Assembly (NCBI RefSeq): GCF_000742135.1
Contig: NZ_KN046818.1
Span: 124,001-188,000, forward strand
DNA from: Klebsiella pneumoniae
GTDB taxonomy: Bacteria; Pseudomonadota; Gammaproteobacteria; Enterobacterales; Enterobacteriaceae
Direction: 5' to 3'
Length of the DNA: 64,000 nucleotides
In this document: positions 7,581 to 16,269 of the stretch, in pieces
Position numbering within the stretch: position 1 is the stretch's first letter
How the letters are laid out: each line of letters begins with the position of its first letter
Notes under the pieces: model-generated
The model's input: only the letters and a program-made list of their open reading frames with translations
Told to the model about the DNA's origin: nothing
Databases searched by the model: none
Translations under genes and position numbers: made by a program

Positions 7581-7644
7581 GGGAGGCGGCAGGGGTGATC
7601 GACCCCACATATTCACAGGGAAAAGGTAAAAACGACGGCTATGG

Positions 7645-7660
7645 CGTGAGATGTATCACA
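7645..7660 (-). promoter_or_regulatory. candidate CRP site for the accessory operon
   Basis: Read on the minus strand, TGTGA-TACATC-TCACG matches the CRP consensus TGTGA-N6-TCACA at nine of ten defined positions. It lies about 160 bp upstream of the first gene of the DUF431x operon and faces it, which fits catabolite control of a sugar-acid operon. No convincing -10 box could be fixed; TGAATATG near 7608-7615 is the best candidate. Confidence 0.6.
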
Positions 7661-7745
7661 ACAATGAGCATGGACAAGGCGCCCGCGGCAGCGGAAAGGC
7701 CGGAAAAAGAGAGTGGAAAAATGTGATATCAGTAGGCTTTCAGGT

Positions 7746-7770
7746 GGGAGGCATCGGCTGATGCCTCCCG
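7746..7770 (-). terminator. hairpin after cybC
   Basis: GGGAGGCATC and GATGCCTCCC form a 10-bp stem with a 4-nt loop (GGCT on the plus strand), 10 bp after the cybC stop. The following bases on the minus strand are not U-rich, so termination may be weak, leaving possible read-through toward the downstream operon. Confidence 0.6.
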
Positions 7771-7780
7771 AAAAGAACGG

Positions 7781-8167
7781 TTAGCGGTACTTCTTATGAT
7801 AGGTGTTGCGGGTGGTTTTAAACTCCTCCGCGGCGGCCTGCGCCTCTTTCACCTTGCCTTCGTTCGCCAGCTTCAGCGCACCGTCGATCTGGCCGATCAG
7901 AATATCCAGACCGTGACGGTAATCTTTCATCTCAGCGCTGTCGGCCGCTTTGCCTTCCAGCTTCGGCGGGATCTCTTTCTGAGCATCGACCGCGGCGGTA
8001 CGCATCTTATTCAGCGCCGCTTTCAGCTCGCCGGCGTCGGAGGTCTTCTGTACCACTTGCAGGTTTTCTGCCAGAGTGTCCATGTCTTCGCCCAGGTCGG
8101 CGAAGGCCGACGCTGAACCGAGCGCAAAAGCAGAGACAGCCAGCATCGCTAACAGTTTTTTACGCAT
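7781..8167 (-). CDS. cybC: soluble cytochrome b562
   Basis: A 128-residue precursor with a signal peptide ([20 protein letters not shown], cleavage before ADLGEDM). In the mature four-helix bundle the haem ligands are present: Met7 ([10 protein letters not shown]) and the near C-terminal histidine (RNTYHKKYR), equivalent to His102. It is a periplasmic electron-transfer haemoprotein of uncertain physiological role. It follows pmbA on the same strand with a 36-bp gap, as in E. coli. Length and sequence match the E. coli protein closely. Confidence 0.96.
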   Translation of the reverse strand: MRKKLLAMLAVSAFALGSASAFADLGEDMDTLAENLQVVQKTSDAGELKAALNKMRTAAVDAQKEIPPKLEGKAADSAEMKDYRHGLDILIGQIDGALKLANEGKVKEAQAAAEEFKTTRNTYHKKYR

Positions 8168-8203
8168 TGCTCACTTCCTTTTTATTATTTAAGCAAACAG
8201 GTG

Positions 8204-9556
8204 TTATTGCCCGGCGATTTTCATCTCCGGCAGCAGCACAGAACCGCACTGAATGTTGCTGCGCGTTTCAATATCATCGCCAATGGTCACGATATTACGC
8301 CACATTTCTTTCAGATTTCCTGCAATGGTGATCTCACTGACAGGATATTGAATTTCGCCGTTTTCTACCCAGAAGCCGGATGCGCCGCGTGAGTAGTCGC
8401 CGGTGACGCCACTGACACCCTGCCCCATCAGTTCGGTAACCACAAGACCGGTGCCCATCTCTTTAAGCATCTTTGCAAAACTCAGGCCGCGGCCGTTAAT
8501 GCGCCAGTTGTGGATGCCCCCGGCGTGGCCGGTGCTTTTCATCCCCAGCTTGCGCGCTGAGTAATTGGTCAGCAGCCACTGGGTCAGCACGCCGTCTTTG
8601 ACGATATCGCGACGTTCGGTGCGCACGCCTTCGCTGTCGAACGGCGTGGAGGCCAGCCCTTTCAGCAGGTGCGGATGCTCTTCAATGGTCAGCCACTCCG
8701 GCAAAATTTGTTTGCCCAGCGAATCGAGCAGGAAGGTCAATTTACGGTAGACCGCGCCGCCGGCAATCGCTCCGACCAGGTGACCAAACAACCCGGTCGC
8801 CACTTCGTTGGCGAAAATGACCGGCGCCTTCATGGTCGACAGCTTACGCGGCGCCAGGCGCGACAGGGTGCGGCGGGCGCACTCTTCCCCGACCCATTCC
8901 GGGGACTGCAGATCCTCGATCGCCCGGCCAATGGTGTAGGCGTAGTCGCGCTCCATATCGCCGTCATCTTCCGCAATGACGCAGCTGGAGAGGGAGTGGC
9001 GAGTCGAGCAGTAGCTCTGCAGCATGCCATGGCTGTTGCCGAACACTTTAATGCCGTAGTGGCTGTTAAAGCTGCCGCCTTCGGTGTTGGTGATGCGTTT
9101 ATCGGCCTTCAGGGCCGCTTGCTCCGCGCGGGCGGCCAGTTCGATGGCGTCGTCCGGGGAGACCTCCGCCGGGTGGAACAGGTCCAGATCCGGGGCGTCA
9201 AAGGCCAGCAGATCTTTATCGGCTACGCCGGCAAACGGGTCCGGGGAGGTATAGCGGGCGATATCCAGCGCCGCCTGCACGGTGCGGGCGATAGCGTCCG
9301 GGCTAAGATCGGTGGAGGAGGCGCTGCCCTTGCGGTTCTGATGGTAAACCGTGATGCCTAATGCCCCATCGCTGTTGAATTCTACATTCTCCACTTCGCC
9401 ATAGCGGGTGCTGACGCCGATGCCCGTGGTTTTGCTGACGGAAACTTCCGCACCATCAGATTTACCTGCCGCCAGTTCCAGTGCCGTGGTAACGGCTTCT
9501 TCCAGCGTCTTACGCTGCTGTGCAACTTGAGAGATGACTTTCATTGCTAATGCCAT
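8204..9556 (-). CDS. pmbA: metalloprotease subunit TldE/PmbA
   Basis: A 450-residue protein starting at ATG 9554-9556 ([11 protein letters not shown]); the open frame extends further upstream, but this start gives the E. coli length. TldE pairs with TldD to form a heterodimeric zinc-type protease that matures microcin B17 and degrades CcdA. The TldE subunit lacks the HExxxH zinc motif, which agrees with what is seen here. Motifs kept include [16 protein letters not shown] near residue 50 and [16 protein letters not shown] near 400. Divergent from yjgA. In E. coli and here it is followed by cybC. Confidence 0.96.
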   Translation of the reverse strand: MALAMKVISQVAQQRKTLEEAVTTALELAAGKSDGAEVSVSKTTGIGVSTRYGEVENVEFNSDGALGITVYHQNRKGSASSTDLSPDAIARTVQAALDIARYTSPDPFAGVADKDLLAFDAPDLDLFHPAEVSPDDAIELAARAEQAALKADKRITNTEGGSFNSHYGIKVFGNSHGMLQSYCSTRHSLSSCVIAEDDGDMERDYAYTIGRAIEDLQSPEWVGEECARRTLSRLAPRKLSTMKAPVIFANEVATGLFGHLVGAIAGGAVYRKLTFLLDSLGKQILPEWLTIEEHPHLLKGLASTPFDSEGVRTERRDIVKDGVLTQWLLTNYSARKLGMKSTGHAGGIHNWRINGRGLSFAKMLKEMGTGLVVTELMGQGVSGVTGDYSRGASGFWVENGEIQYPVSEITIAGNLKEMWRNIVTIGDDIETRSNIQCGSVLLPEMKIAGQ

Positions 9557-9651
9557 AATGTAAGAAGGAGTTAACTGAAGTCTAACAGAGAACCGTTTTT
9601 CAGTGCGCGCCTTAACTGGTAACATTAGCCTCTTTTTTTAAGGAGCCTGAG

Positions 9652-10203
9652 ATGACAAAGCAGCCCGAAGACTGGCTCGACGACGTGCCCGGTGATGACG
9701 TTGAAGATGAAGATGATGAAATCATCTGGGTCAGTAAGAGTGAAATTAAGCGCGACGCGGAAGAACTGAAGCGTCTTGGCGCGGAACTCGTTGACCTGGG
9801 GAAAAACGCGCTGGATAAAATTCCGCTGGATACCGACCTGCGCGACGCCATCGAACTCGCCCAGCGAATCAAAAAAGAGGGTCGCCGCCGCCAGCTGCAG
9901 CTTATCGGCAAGATGCTGCGCAACCGCGATGTCGATCCGATTCGTCAGGCGCTGGACAAGCTGAAAAACCGTCACAACCAGCAGGTTGCGCTGTTCCACA
10001 AGCTGGAGCAGATCCGCGACCGACTGATTGACGACGGGGATGACGCCGTCGCTGAAGTGCTGAACCTGTGGCCAGATGCTGACCGTCAGCAGCTGCGTTC
10101 GCTGATCCGCAATGCGAAGAAAGAGAAAGAAGGCAACAAGCCGCCGAAATCGGCGCGCCTGATCTTCCAGTATCTGCGTGAACTGGCGGAAAACGAAGGC
10201 TAA
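9652..10203 (+). CDS. darP: ribosome biogenesis factor DarP (YjgA)
   Basis: A 183-residue acidic-N-terminal, helix-rich protein ([20 protein letters not shown]) that in E. coli associates with late 50S precursors. The helical core includes [18 protein letters not shown] and [18 protein letters not shown] (9641-9646) precedes the ATG. Divergent from pmbA across about 95 bp. In E. coli mpl follows directly; here REP elements and two accessory genes intervene. Confidence 0.95.
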   Translation: MTKQPEDWLDDVPGDDVEDEDDEIIWVSKSEIKRDAEELKRLGAELVDLGKNALDKIPLDTDLRDAIELAQRIKKEGRRRQLQLIGKMLRNRDVDPIRQALDKLKNRHNQQVALFHKLEQIRDRLIDDGDDAVAEVLNLWPDADRQQLRSLIRNAKKEKEGNKPPKSARLIFQYLRELAENEG

Positions 10204-10832
10204 GTCCCCCTGTTTTTGCCCGCAATAGTCTCCCGGATGGCGGCGCGCTGCGCCTTATCCGGGCTACGGTTCCCTATATCAAACGGTTACTCAACACCGT
10301 AGGCCCGCGCAAGCGCAGCGCCGCCGGGCAAGCTGTACCAGACTCCGTTCCCGTCATTGTGCCGGATGGCGGCTACGCCTTATCCGGCCTACAGAGCCCT
10401 GTATATCAAACGGTTACTCACACCGTAGGCCCGCGCAAGCGCAGCGCCGCCGGGCAAGCTGTACCAGACTCCGTTCCCGTCGTTGTGCCGGATGGCGGCT
10501 ACGCCTTATCCGGCCTACCGTCACCCCAGCTCTAAGGCTTGCGCCAGCAGGGGGATTCCCGTCGCATCGCCTGAGTCCCCTCATCCGCACAACGATGCGT
10601 TTGTTTATAGCCTGACTTATCAAGCTGAATCGTTAAATCTGAAAACAATATAGATCACATATCCTGGTGATAAATACGTATTACTTAGCAAAATAATACG
10701 ACTTCCATCCCATTTAGCCTTAGCAAATCGGCCATTTTCTCACCAGGTGAGGCGCTTCACATTTTAATCACCCCCATGCCGGTAGATTTCACACGTCAAT
10801 GACACAATCGATTCAGCAAAAAGGGAATAAAA
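10204..10832. other. intergenic region: REP cluster plus AT-rich leader
   Basis: 629 bp without a supported gene. The first half is the tandem REP array (own entry). From about 10600 the base composition turns AT-rich and probably holds the promoter of the exported DUF4432 gene. An imperfect inverted repeat with arms ATCACA and GGTGAT lies at 10658-10675, and ATACGTAT occurs shortly after. The halves face outward, so it is not a CRP site. Confidence 0.5.
10233..10520. repeat. REP/BIME array with a tandem 126-bp unit
   Basis: Repeated modules GGATGGCGGC...GCCTTATCCGG...CTAC alternate with GTAGGCCCGCGCAAGCGCAG...CGCCGGGC. The unit starting at GTAGGCCCG (10299) recurs nearly unchanged at 10425, a period of 126 bp, including the spacer AGCTGTACCAGACTCCGTTC. 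It starts about 30 bp after the darP stop. Confidence 0.92.
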
Positions 10833-12041
10833 ATGAAAAAGACATTGGTTCTGACGACGATCGCCCTGCTGGTTTCCGGCTCGGCCGTGGCAAAAACATG
10901 GGTGCTGACGAACGCTGAAGAGGGGATAGATAAAGGAAACTGGCAGATCAACAGCGATCAGCTGAAGGTGAAAGATCATGCGTTCAGCATTGAGCAGAAA
11001 GCCCTGCACGGCGGTAAGCAGGAAGGCAGCAAAATCCTTACCATTCACAGTAAAGACGGCCTGACCATTACCTTGAGCCCGACACGCGGCATGAACTTAC
11101 TGCGTATTGAGGGTTTCGGCAGCCGGATGGGCTGGGATTCGCCGGTTAAAGAGGTCGTCAACCCGGCGTTTATCAATCTGGAAAGCCGCAATGGCCTCGG
11201 CTGGCTGGAAGGATTCAACGAGATGATGGTCCGCTGCGGCTATGAATGGACCGGCCATCCGGTGACCGCGGACGGGCAAATTTATACCCTACACGGCAAG
11301 GCGGGCAACACGCCGGCCTCTCTGGTGGAGGTGGAGGTGGCCGACAGCGCGCCGTATGAAATCCGCATCCGCGGGCTGGTGAAAGAGAGCACCTTTAAAA
11401 AAGCCGATCTGCAGACCCTGACCGAACTGCGCTACGTCCCGGGCAGCAACAGCTTCAGCTTACATGACGTCTTAACCAACCATGCCGACTATCCGCATGA
11501 TTATCAGATCATCTACCACAGCAACTTCGGCACCCCGATCCTCGAAGAAGGCGCGCGTTTCCTCGCCCCGATATCCAGCATCAGCCCGTTCAATGATTAC
11601 GCGAAGAGCGGGTTAAAAACCTGGCAAACTTATCAGGGACCGACCAAAGATTTTGACGAGATGGTATTTAATATTCAGCCCCTGGCCGATGAAAATCACC
11701 AGACCCTGGCCGCGGTGGTCAACAAAGCGGGCGATAAAGGGGCCTCTATTCAATTTGATACCCGTCAGCTGCCGGTCCTGACGCTGTGGAAAAACACCGA
11801 TACCGTCAAGCAGGGCTACGTCACCGGTATCGAGCCGGGGACCAGCTACGCCTATCCGGTGACCATTGAACGCGAGCAAAAACGCGTGAAGCAGCTGCAG
11901 CCGGGCGCCAGCGCGCAGTTTGATCTAACCTACACCCTGCTGCACGATAGCGCCCAGGTAGCCGCCGTTGAGCAGAAAATCGCGCAGATTCAGGGCGATA
12001 ACAAAGTCGCGGAGAACGAGACGCCGATCGCCAAAGAGTAA
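10833..12041 (+). CDS. exported DUF4432 / aldose-epimerase-like protein
   Basis: A 402-residue protein with a clear signal peptide (MKKTLVLTTIALLVSGSAVA then KTWVL). The mature part has the galactose mutarotase-like beta-sandwich features of DUF4432: LSPTRGMNLLRIEGFGSRMGWDSP near 85-110, GFNEMMVRCGYEWTGHPV near 128-145, HGKAGNTP near 155 and HSNFGTPILEEGARF near 230. Most DUF4432 proteins lack a signal peptide, so a periplasmic version is notable. The substrate is probably a carbohydrate; its identity is unknown. AAGGGAATAAAA precedes the ATG. It is a lone plus-strand gene inserted between darP and mpl, with REP-type DNA on both sides. Confidence 0.8.
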   Translation: MKKTLVLTTIALLVSGSAVAKTWVLTNAEEGIDKGNWQINSDQLKVKDHAFSIEQKALHGGKQEGSKILTIHSKDGLTITLSPTRGMNLLRIEGFGSRMGWDSPVKEVVNPAFINLESRNGLGWLEGFNEMMVRCGYEWTGHPVTADGQIYTLHGKAGNTPASLVEVEVADSAPYEIRIRGLVKESTFKKADLQTLTELRYVPGSNSFSLHDVLTNHADYPHDYQIIYHSNFGTPILEEGARFLAPISSISPFNDYAKSGLKTWQTYQGPTKDFDEMVFNIQPLADENHQTLAAVVNKAGDKGASIQFDTRQLPVLTLWKNTDTVKQGYVTGIEPGTSYAYPVTIEREQKRVKQLQPGASAQFDLTYTLLHDSAQVAAVEQKIAQIQGDNKVAENETPIAKE

Positions 12042-12057
12042 CAGCGCCGCCAGTCGA

Positions 12058-12089
12058 ATGCCCGGAGCGGTACGCCGAGCCGGGCTACT
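12058..12089. repeat. degenerate REP-like hairpin
   Basis: GCCCGG...CCGGGC inverted repeat ending in CCGGGCTAC, the REP tail, just after the DUF4432 stop and overlapping the 3' end of the convergent acetyltransferase gene. It may act as the convergent terminator. Confidence 0.55.
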
Positions 12090-12612
12090 CCCGCCCCATC
12101 ACCTCGTGCCCGAGATCCCGGGCAAACTGCTGATACTGCCGCTCACCGATCGGCTGTGGATAGCTGAGCACCAGCAGCTCATGATCCGCAATGCCCTGAT
12201 GATAGGTCGGATGACGATGCGCCCAGGGATTAGCATGGAACCCCATCGACTGATAAAAGCGCAGCCGTTTATGGGCGATGGCCGTGGTTAGCGGATCGAT
12301 TTCCAGAATGGTCAGCGGGGCGCGCGTCAGGATCGGCGCCAGCAGCTGTTTACCATAGCCGCGGGAGCGCAGCGTGTCGTCGATCGCCAGATGTTCGATA
12401 TAACCGTAGCCGGCAAACTGCCAGCAGCCGCTGAGGCCGACAAAGACGCCTTCATCGAACCATGCTTCCAGCGCGTAGCGCGGGTGGCTCAGCGCCTGAC
12501 GTTTGGCCTCGCTTTCGCGCTGCTCGTGCCACGGAAAGGCGCGCGCGTAAAGCGCGTCCAGCATGGCGAAATGGGGCGAGTCGGTAGAACGTACGCTTTC
12601 GCAGGTCAGCAT
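12085..12612 (-). CDS. GNAT-family N-acetyltransferase
   Basis: A 175-residue protein read from ATG 12610-12612 (MLTCESVRSTDSP); a GTG one codon earlier is also possible. The GNAT acetyl-CoA loop is IDDTLRSRGYGKQLLAPIL (R-x-x-G-Y-G-K), near residues 76-94. The C-terminal half carries LRFYQSMGFHANPW, the usual alpha4/beta7 region. Substrate unknown. It lies between the DUF4432 gene (convergent) and mpl (same strand, about 68 bp after mpl), with the mpl terminator in between, so it has its own promoter or relies on read-through. Not part of the E. coli gene order. Confidence 0.82.
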   Translation of the reverse strand: MLTCESVRSTDSPHFAMLDALYARAFPWHEQRESEAKRQALSHPRYALEAWFDEGVFVGLSGCWQFAGYGYIEHLAIDDTLRSRGYGKQLLAPILTRAPLTILEIDPLTTAIAHKRLRFYQSMGFHANPWAHRHPTYHQGIADHELLVLSYPQPIGERQYQQFARDLGHEVMGRE

Positions 12613-12633
12613 CACACAATTCCTGGTAGCTAA

Positions 12634-12664
12634 AATAAAACTGCCCTCACGCGGAGGGCAGTGA
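12634..12664 (-). terminator. intrinsic terminator of mpl
   Basis: On the minus strand: ACTGCCCTC, loop, GAGGGCAGT, then TTTTATTTT. A strong 9-bp stem followed by a U-rich tract, 17 bp after the mpl stop. Confidence 0.85.
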
Positions 12665-12680
12665 CCGGAGGCGTACGCGC

Positions 12681-14054
12681 TTATTCAGCCGCGGCCGCTT
12701 TTTGCGCCAGCTTATCCAGCAGCTTCTGATGAATACCGCCGAAGCCGCCGTTGCTCATCACCAGGATATGGTCGCCCGGGTGGGCGGTTTTGACCACCAT
12801 CTCCGCCAGGGTATCGACGTCGGCGCTCCAGTGGGCCGGCTGGACGCAGGCTTCCGCCACTTCCGCCACCTGCCACGGAATATGCTGCGGCTGCAGGAGG
12901 AACACTTCATCGGCGCGGCCGAGAGACGGCGCCAGATCGTCCTTGCAGACGCCCATTTTCATGGTGTTAGAGCGCGGCTCCAGCACGGCGAGAATGCGCG
13001 CGGTACCGCCTACTTTACCGCGCAGCGCCTGCAGCGTGGCGAGGATTGCCGTCGGATGATGGGCGAAATCGTCATACACGGTGACGCCGTTGGCTTCGCC
13101 CCGCAGCTCCAGGCGACGGCGGGCGTTGATAAAGCTGCCCAGCGCGTTCGCGGCATCCGCCGGCAGCACGCCGACGTGACGCGCCGCGGCAATCGCCATC
13201 AGGCCGTTATGCATATTATGCTCGCCGACCAGCGCCCACTTCACTTCGCCGACCTTTTCGCCGTCGAGTAAGACTTCCCACTGCGAGGCGTCGGCGTTCA
13301 GTTTTTTCGCCTGCCAGTGGCCCTGCTCGCCCACCAGCTCCTGCTCGCTCCAGCAGCCCATCGCCATCACCTGCTTCAGGTTGATGTCGTTCTCCGGCAG
13401 GATAATTTTGCCTTTGCCCGGCACGATGCGCACCAGATGGTGGAACTGTTTCTGAATCGCCTTCAGGTCATCAAAGATGTCCACGTGGTCGAACTCAAGG
13501 TTGTTGAGGATCAGCGTCCGCGGGCAGTAGTGAACAAACTTGGAGCGCTTGTCGAAGAAGGCGCAGTCATATTCGTCGGCTTCAATGACGAAGAACGGGC
13601 TGTCGCCCAGGCGCGCGGAGACGTCGAAATTGCCCGGAACGCCGCCAATCACGAACCCCGGTTTATAGCCGCAGGCTTCAAGGATCCAGGTCGCCATGCC
13701 GGCAGTGGTGGTTTTGCCGTGGGTCCCGGCGACGGCCAGCACCCAGCGATCGCGCAGCACGAAGTCGTGCAGCCACTGCGGGCCGGACATATAGGGAATA
13801 TTATTTTCCAGCACCGCTTCAACGCACGGGTTGCCGCGAGTCATGGCGTTACCGATGATCACCAGGTCCGGCCGGGGCTCCAGCTGGCTGGGGTCATAGC
13901 CCTGAATTAAATCAATCCCCTGGTTTTCCAGCAGGGTGCTCATCGGCGGATAGACGTTAGCATCCGACCCCGTTACCTCATGACCGAGGGAGCGCGCCAG
14001 CATGGCCAGCCCCCCCATAAACGTGCCACAGATTCCTAAAATATGAATGCGCAT
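12681..14054 (-). CDS. mpl: UDP-MurNAc:tripeptide ligase
   Basis: A 457-residue member of the Mur ligase family. The N-terminal Rossmann part starts MRIHILGICGTFMGG, the ATP loop GTHGKTTT is at residues 110-117, and conserved Mur motifs follow, including NNLEFDHVDIFDD near 190 and VYDDFAHHPTA near 335. Mpl attaches recovered L-Ala-gamma-D-Glu-meso-DAP tripeptide to UDP-MurNAc in peptidoglycan recycling. Divergent from fbp, as in E. coli. Length is normal and all motifs are intact. Confidence 0.97.
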   Translation of the reverse strand: MRIHILGICGTFMGGLAMLARSLGHEVTGSDANVYPPMSTLLENQGIDLIQGYDPSQLEPRPDLVIIGNAMTRGNPCVEAVLENNIPYMSGPQWLHDFVLRDRWVLAVAGTHGKTTTAGMATWILEACGYKPGFVIGGVPGNFDVSARLGDSPFFVIEADEYDCAFFDKRSKFVHYCPRTLILNNLEFDHVDIFDDLKAIQKQFHHLVRIVPGKGKIILPENDINLKQVMAMGCWSEQELVGEQGHWQAKKLNADASQWEVLLDGEKVGEVKWALVGEHNMHNGLMAIAAARHVGVLPADAANALGSFINARRRLELRGEANGVTVYDDFAHHPTAILATLQALRGKVGGTARILAVLEPRSNTMKMGVCKDDLAPSLGRADEVFLLQPQHIPWQVAEVAEACVQPAHWSADVDTLAEMVVKTAHPGDHILVMSNGGFGGIHQKLLDKLAQKAAAAE

Positions 14055-14229
14055 TCGTCATTTCCTTTTCTTATCCGGGGCACATTTTACCCATATCCCG
14101 GGCCCTGGCGAAATGCATTTCAGGCGAATCTGTATTTTGCTGGCGCGATTCACCTGTGCGCACTTTTTTGATTCTTTGTTAAGATTGTTGCGTTCGTTTT
14201 ACTCAACATAAAAATGCAGGGAACGAGTT

Positions 14230-15228
14230 ATGAAAACGTTAGGTGAGTTTATTGTTGAAAAGCAGCACGAGTTCTCCCACGCCACCGGTGAGCTGACTGC
14301 TTTGTTGTCAGCAATAAAGTTGGGCGCCAAGATCATCCACCGCGATATCAACAAGGCCGGTCTGGTCGATATCCTGGGTGCCAGCGGTGCTGAAAACGTT
14401 CAGGGCGAGGTTCAGCAAAAACTCGATCTGTTCGCTAATGAAAAATTAAAAGCCGCACTGCGAGCACGCGATATTGTTGCCGGGATCGCCTCTGAAGAAG
14501 AAGATGAGATTGTCGTCTTCGAAGGGTGTGAACACGCCAAATACGTGGTGCTGATGGACCCTCTGGATGGCTCCTCTAACATCGACGTTAACGTCTCTGT
14601 CGGTACGATCTTCTCTATCTACCGTCGCGTGACGCCTGTCGGCACGCCGGTGACAGAAGAAGACTTCCTGCAGCCGGGCAACAAGCAGGTGGCCGCGGGC
14701 TATGTGGTCTACGGATCGTCGACGATGCTGGTGTATACCACCGGCTGCGGCGTTCACGCCTTCACCTACGACCCGTCCCTTGGCGTCTTCTGTCTATGCC
14801 AGGAGCGCATGCGCTTCCCGGAGAAGGGCAATACCTACTCCATCAACGAAGGCAACTACATCAAATTCCCGCAGGGCGTGAAGAAGTACATTAAGTACTG
14901 TCAGGAAGAGGACAAAGCGACTCAGCGTCCTTATACCTCACGCTATATCGGCTCGCTGGTGGCGGACTTCCACCGCAACCTGCTGAAAGGCGGCATCTAT
15001 CTCTATCCGAGCACCGCCAGCCACCCGGAAGGCAAGCTGCGCCTGCTGTATGAATGCAACCCGATGGCCTTCCTCGCCGAACAGGCGGGCGGTAAGGCCA
15101 GCGACGGTAAAGAGCGTATTCTGGATATTATCCCGGAAAGCCTGCATCAGCGTCGCTCCTTCTTCGTCGGCAACAACCACATGGTAGAAGACGTCGAGAA
15201 CTTTATTAAAGCGTTCCCGGACGCCTAA
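14230..15228 (+). CDS. fbp: fructose-1,6-bisphosphatase class I
   Basis: A 332-residue enzyme that hydrolyses fructose 1,6-bisphosphate in gluconeogenesis. The Mg-binding phosphatase signature is Asp110-Pro-Leu-Asp113-Gly-Ser-Ser ([20 protein letters not shown]), with Glu89/Glu90 in ASEEEDE and the phosphate-binding tyrosines in [14 protein letters not shown] near 240. GGGAACGAG precedes the ATG. Divergent from mpl across 175 bp. Followed by a strong hairpin shared with the convergent yjfF. Confidence 0.97.
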   Translation: MKTLGEFIVEKQHEFSHATGELTALLSAIKLGAKIIHRDINKAGLVDILGASGAENVQGEVQQKLDLFANEKLKAALRARDIVAGIASEEEDEIVVFEGCEHAKYVVLMDPLDGSSNIDVNVSVGTIFSIYRRVTPVGTPVTEEDFLQPGNKQVAAGYVVYGSSTMLVYTTGCGVHAFTYDPSLGVFCLCQERMRFPEKGNTYSINEGNYIKFPQGVKKYIKYCQEEDKATQRPYTSRYIGSLVADFHRNLLKGGIYLYPSTASHPEGKLRLLYECNPMAFLAEQAGGKASDGKERILDIIPESLHQRRSFFVGNNHMVEDVENFIKAFPDA

Positions 15229-15238
15229 GCGCCCTGCC

Positions 15239-15270
15239 CGCTCCTCCCGCGCCTGCGGGAGGAGCATTTC
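15239..15270 (+). terminator. terminator between fbp and yjfF
   Basis: GCTCCTCCCGC, loop GCCT, GCGGGAGGAGC, followed by ATTTCTT on the plus strand. The 11-bp stem lies 11 bp after the fbp stop. Confidence 0.8.
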
Positions 15271-16269
15271 TTAGCGACTCCCCGCCCCGCTCACCCGCGT
15301 CACCGCCGCATTTTGCCGATTTTCCCACAGCACGGTCAGACCACGCTGCAGCGCGATAAAGATAAACAGCAAAATGCCGATGGCAATTTTCGTCCACCAT
15401 GAGCTGAGGGTGCCGTCGAAGTTGATGTAGGTCTGAATCAGCCCCTGGATCGCCACCCCGAATAGCGTTCCCAGCACGGTACCGACGCCACCGCTTAGCA
15501 GCGTACCGCCGATCACCACCGAGGCAATCGCATCCAGCTCGACACCGACGCCCGCCAGCGCATAGCCCGCCTGGGTATAAATGGAAAAGACGATCCCGGC
15601 CAGCGTCGCCAGTCCGGTGGAGAGCATATAGATACGGATCGTGGCGCTGCGAGTCGAAATCCCCATCAGATTCGCCGACATGGCGTTGCCGCCGATGGCA
15701 TACACCTGGTTGCCAAAGCGGGTGCGATGGGCGACAAAAATACCGGCCACCACCACCAGCAGCATCAGCAGTCCCATGGCGCTGAGACGACCGCCGCCGG
15801 GAATGGTCCATGCCAGCCCGGACAGGGTGTCGTACACTGGGTGGTTAATCGGAATCGACTCCTCTGACACCAGATAGCTCACGCCGCGCAGGAAGAACAT
15901 GCCGGCGAGGGTAATGATAAAGGCCGGGATCTTCAGGGCGTCAATCAGCAGCCCCATAAACGCGCCGAAGGCGCAGCCCATCACCAGCACCAGCGGAAAG
16001 GCCACCAGCGGCGAGATTCCCCAAAAGCCAATTGCTTTGGCGAGGAAGACGCCGGTAAAGGCGATCACCGACCCCACCGACAGATCGATCCCGCCGGAGA
16101 GGATCACGAAGGTCATGCCCACGGCGATGATCCCGAGGAAGGCATTATCCGTCAGGATATTGCAGATCACCCGCGTTGAGGCAAAACCGGGGAACTGGGT
16201 CAGGCAGTAGAGGTAGCCCAGCACAAACACCGCAAGGGTGATCATCAATGGTAAATTACGTTTTATCAT
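15271..16269 (-). CDS. yjfF: galactofuranose ABC transporter permease YjfF
   Basis: A 332-residue permease of the ribose/RbsC class with eight to ten membrane segments. The class signature is ILSGGIDLSVGSVIAFTGV near residue 57 and AIASVVIGGTLLSGG near 245. It forms the membrane channel with YtfT for the YtfQ-YtfR galactofuranose system. The start overlaps the ytfT stop by 14 bp, which indicates coupled translation. Normal length. Confidence 0.95.
   Translation of the reverse strand: MIKRNLPLMITLAVFVLGYLYCLTQFPGFASTRVICNILTDNAFLGIIAVGMTFVILSGGIDLSVGSVIAFTGVFLAKAIGFWGISPLVAFPLVLVMGCAFGAFMGLLIDALKIPAFIITLAGMFFLRGVSYLVSEESIPINHPVYDTLSGLAWTIPGGGRLSAMGLLMLLVVVAGIFVAHRTRFGNQVYAIGGNAMSANLMGISTRSATIRIYMLSTGLATLAGIVFSIYTQAGYALAGVGVELDAIASVVIGGTLLSGGVGTVLGTLFGVAIQGLIQTYINFDGTLSSWWTKIAIGILLFIFIALQRGLTVLWENRQNAAVTRVSGAGSR

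Noticed and set aside
10233-10520. CRISPR array
   Set aside because: Regular repeats are REP units with conserved spacers of 126-bp period, no variable spacers and no cas genes.
10658-10675. CRP site before the DUF4432 gene
   Set aside because: The half-sites ATCACA/GGTGAT face outward and are not the TGTGA-N6-TCACA order.
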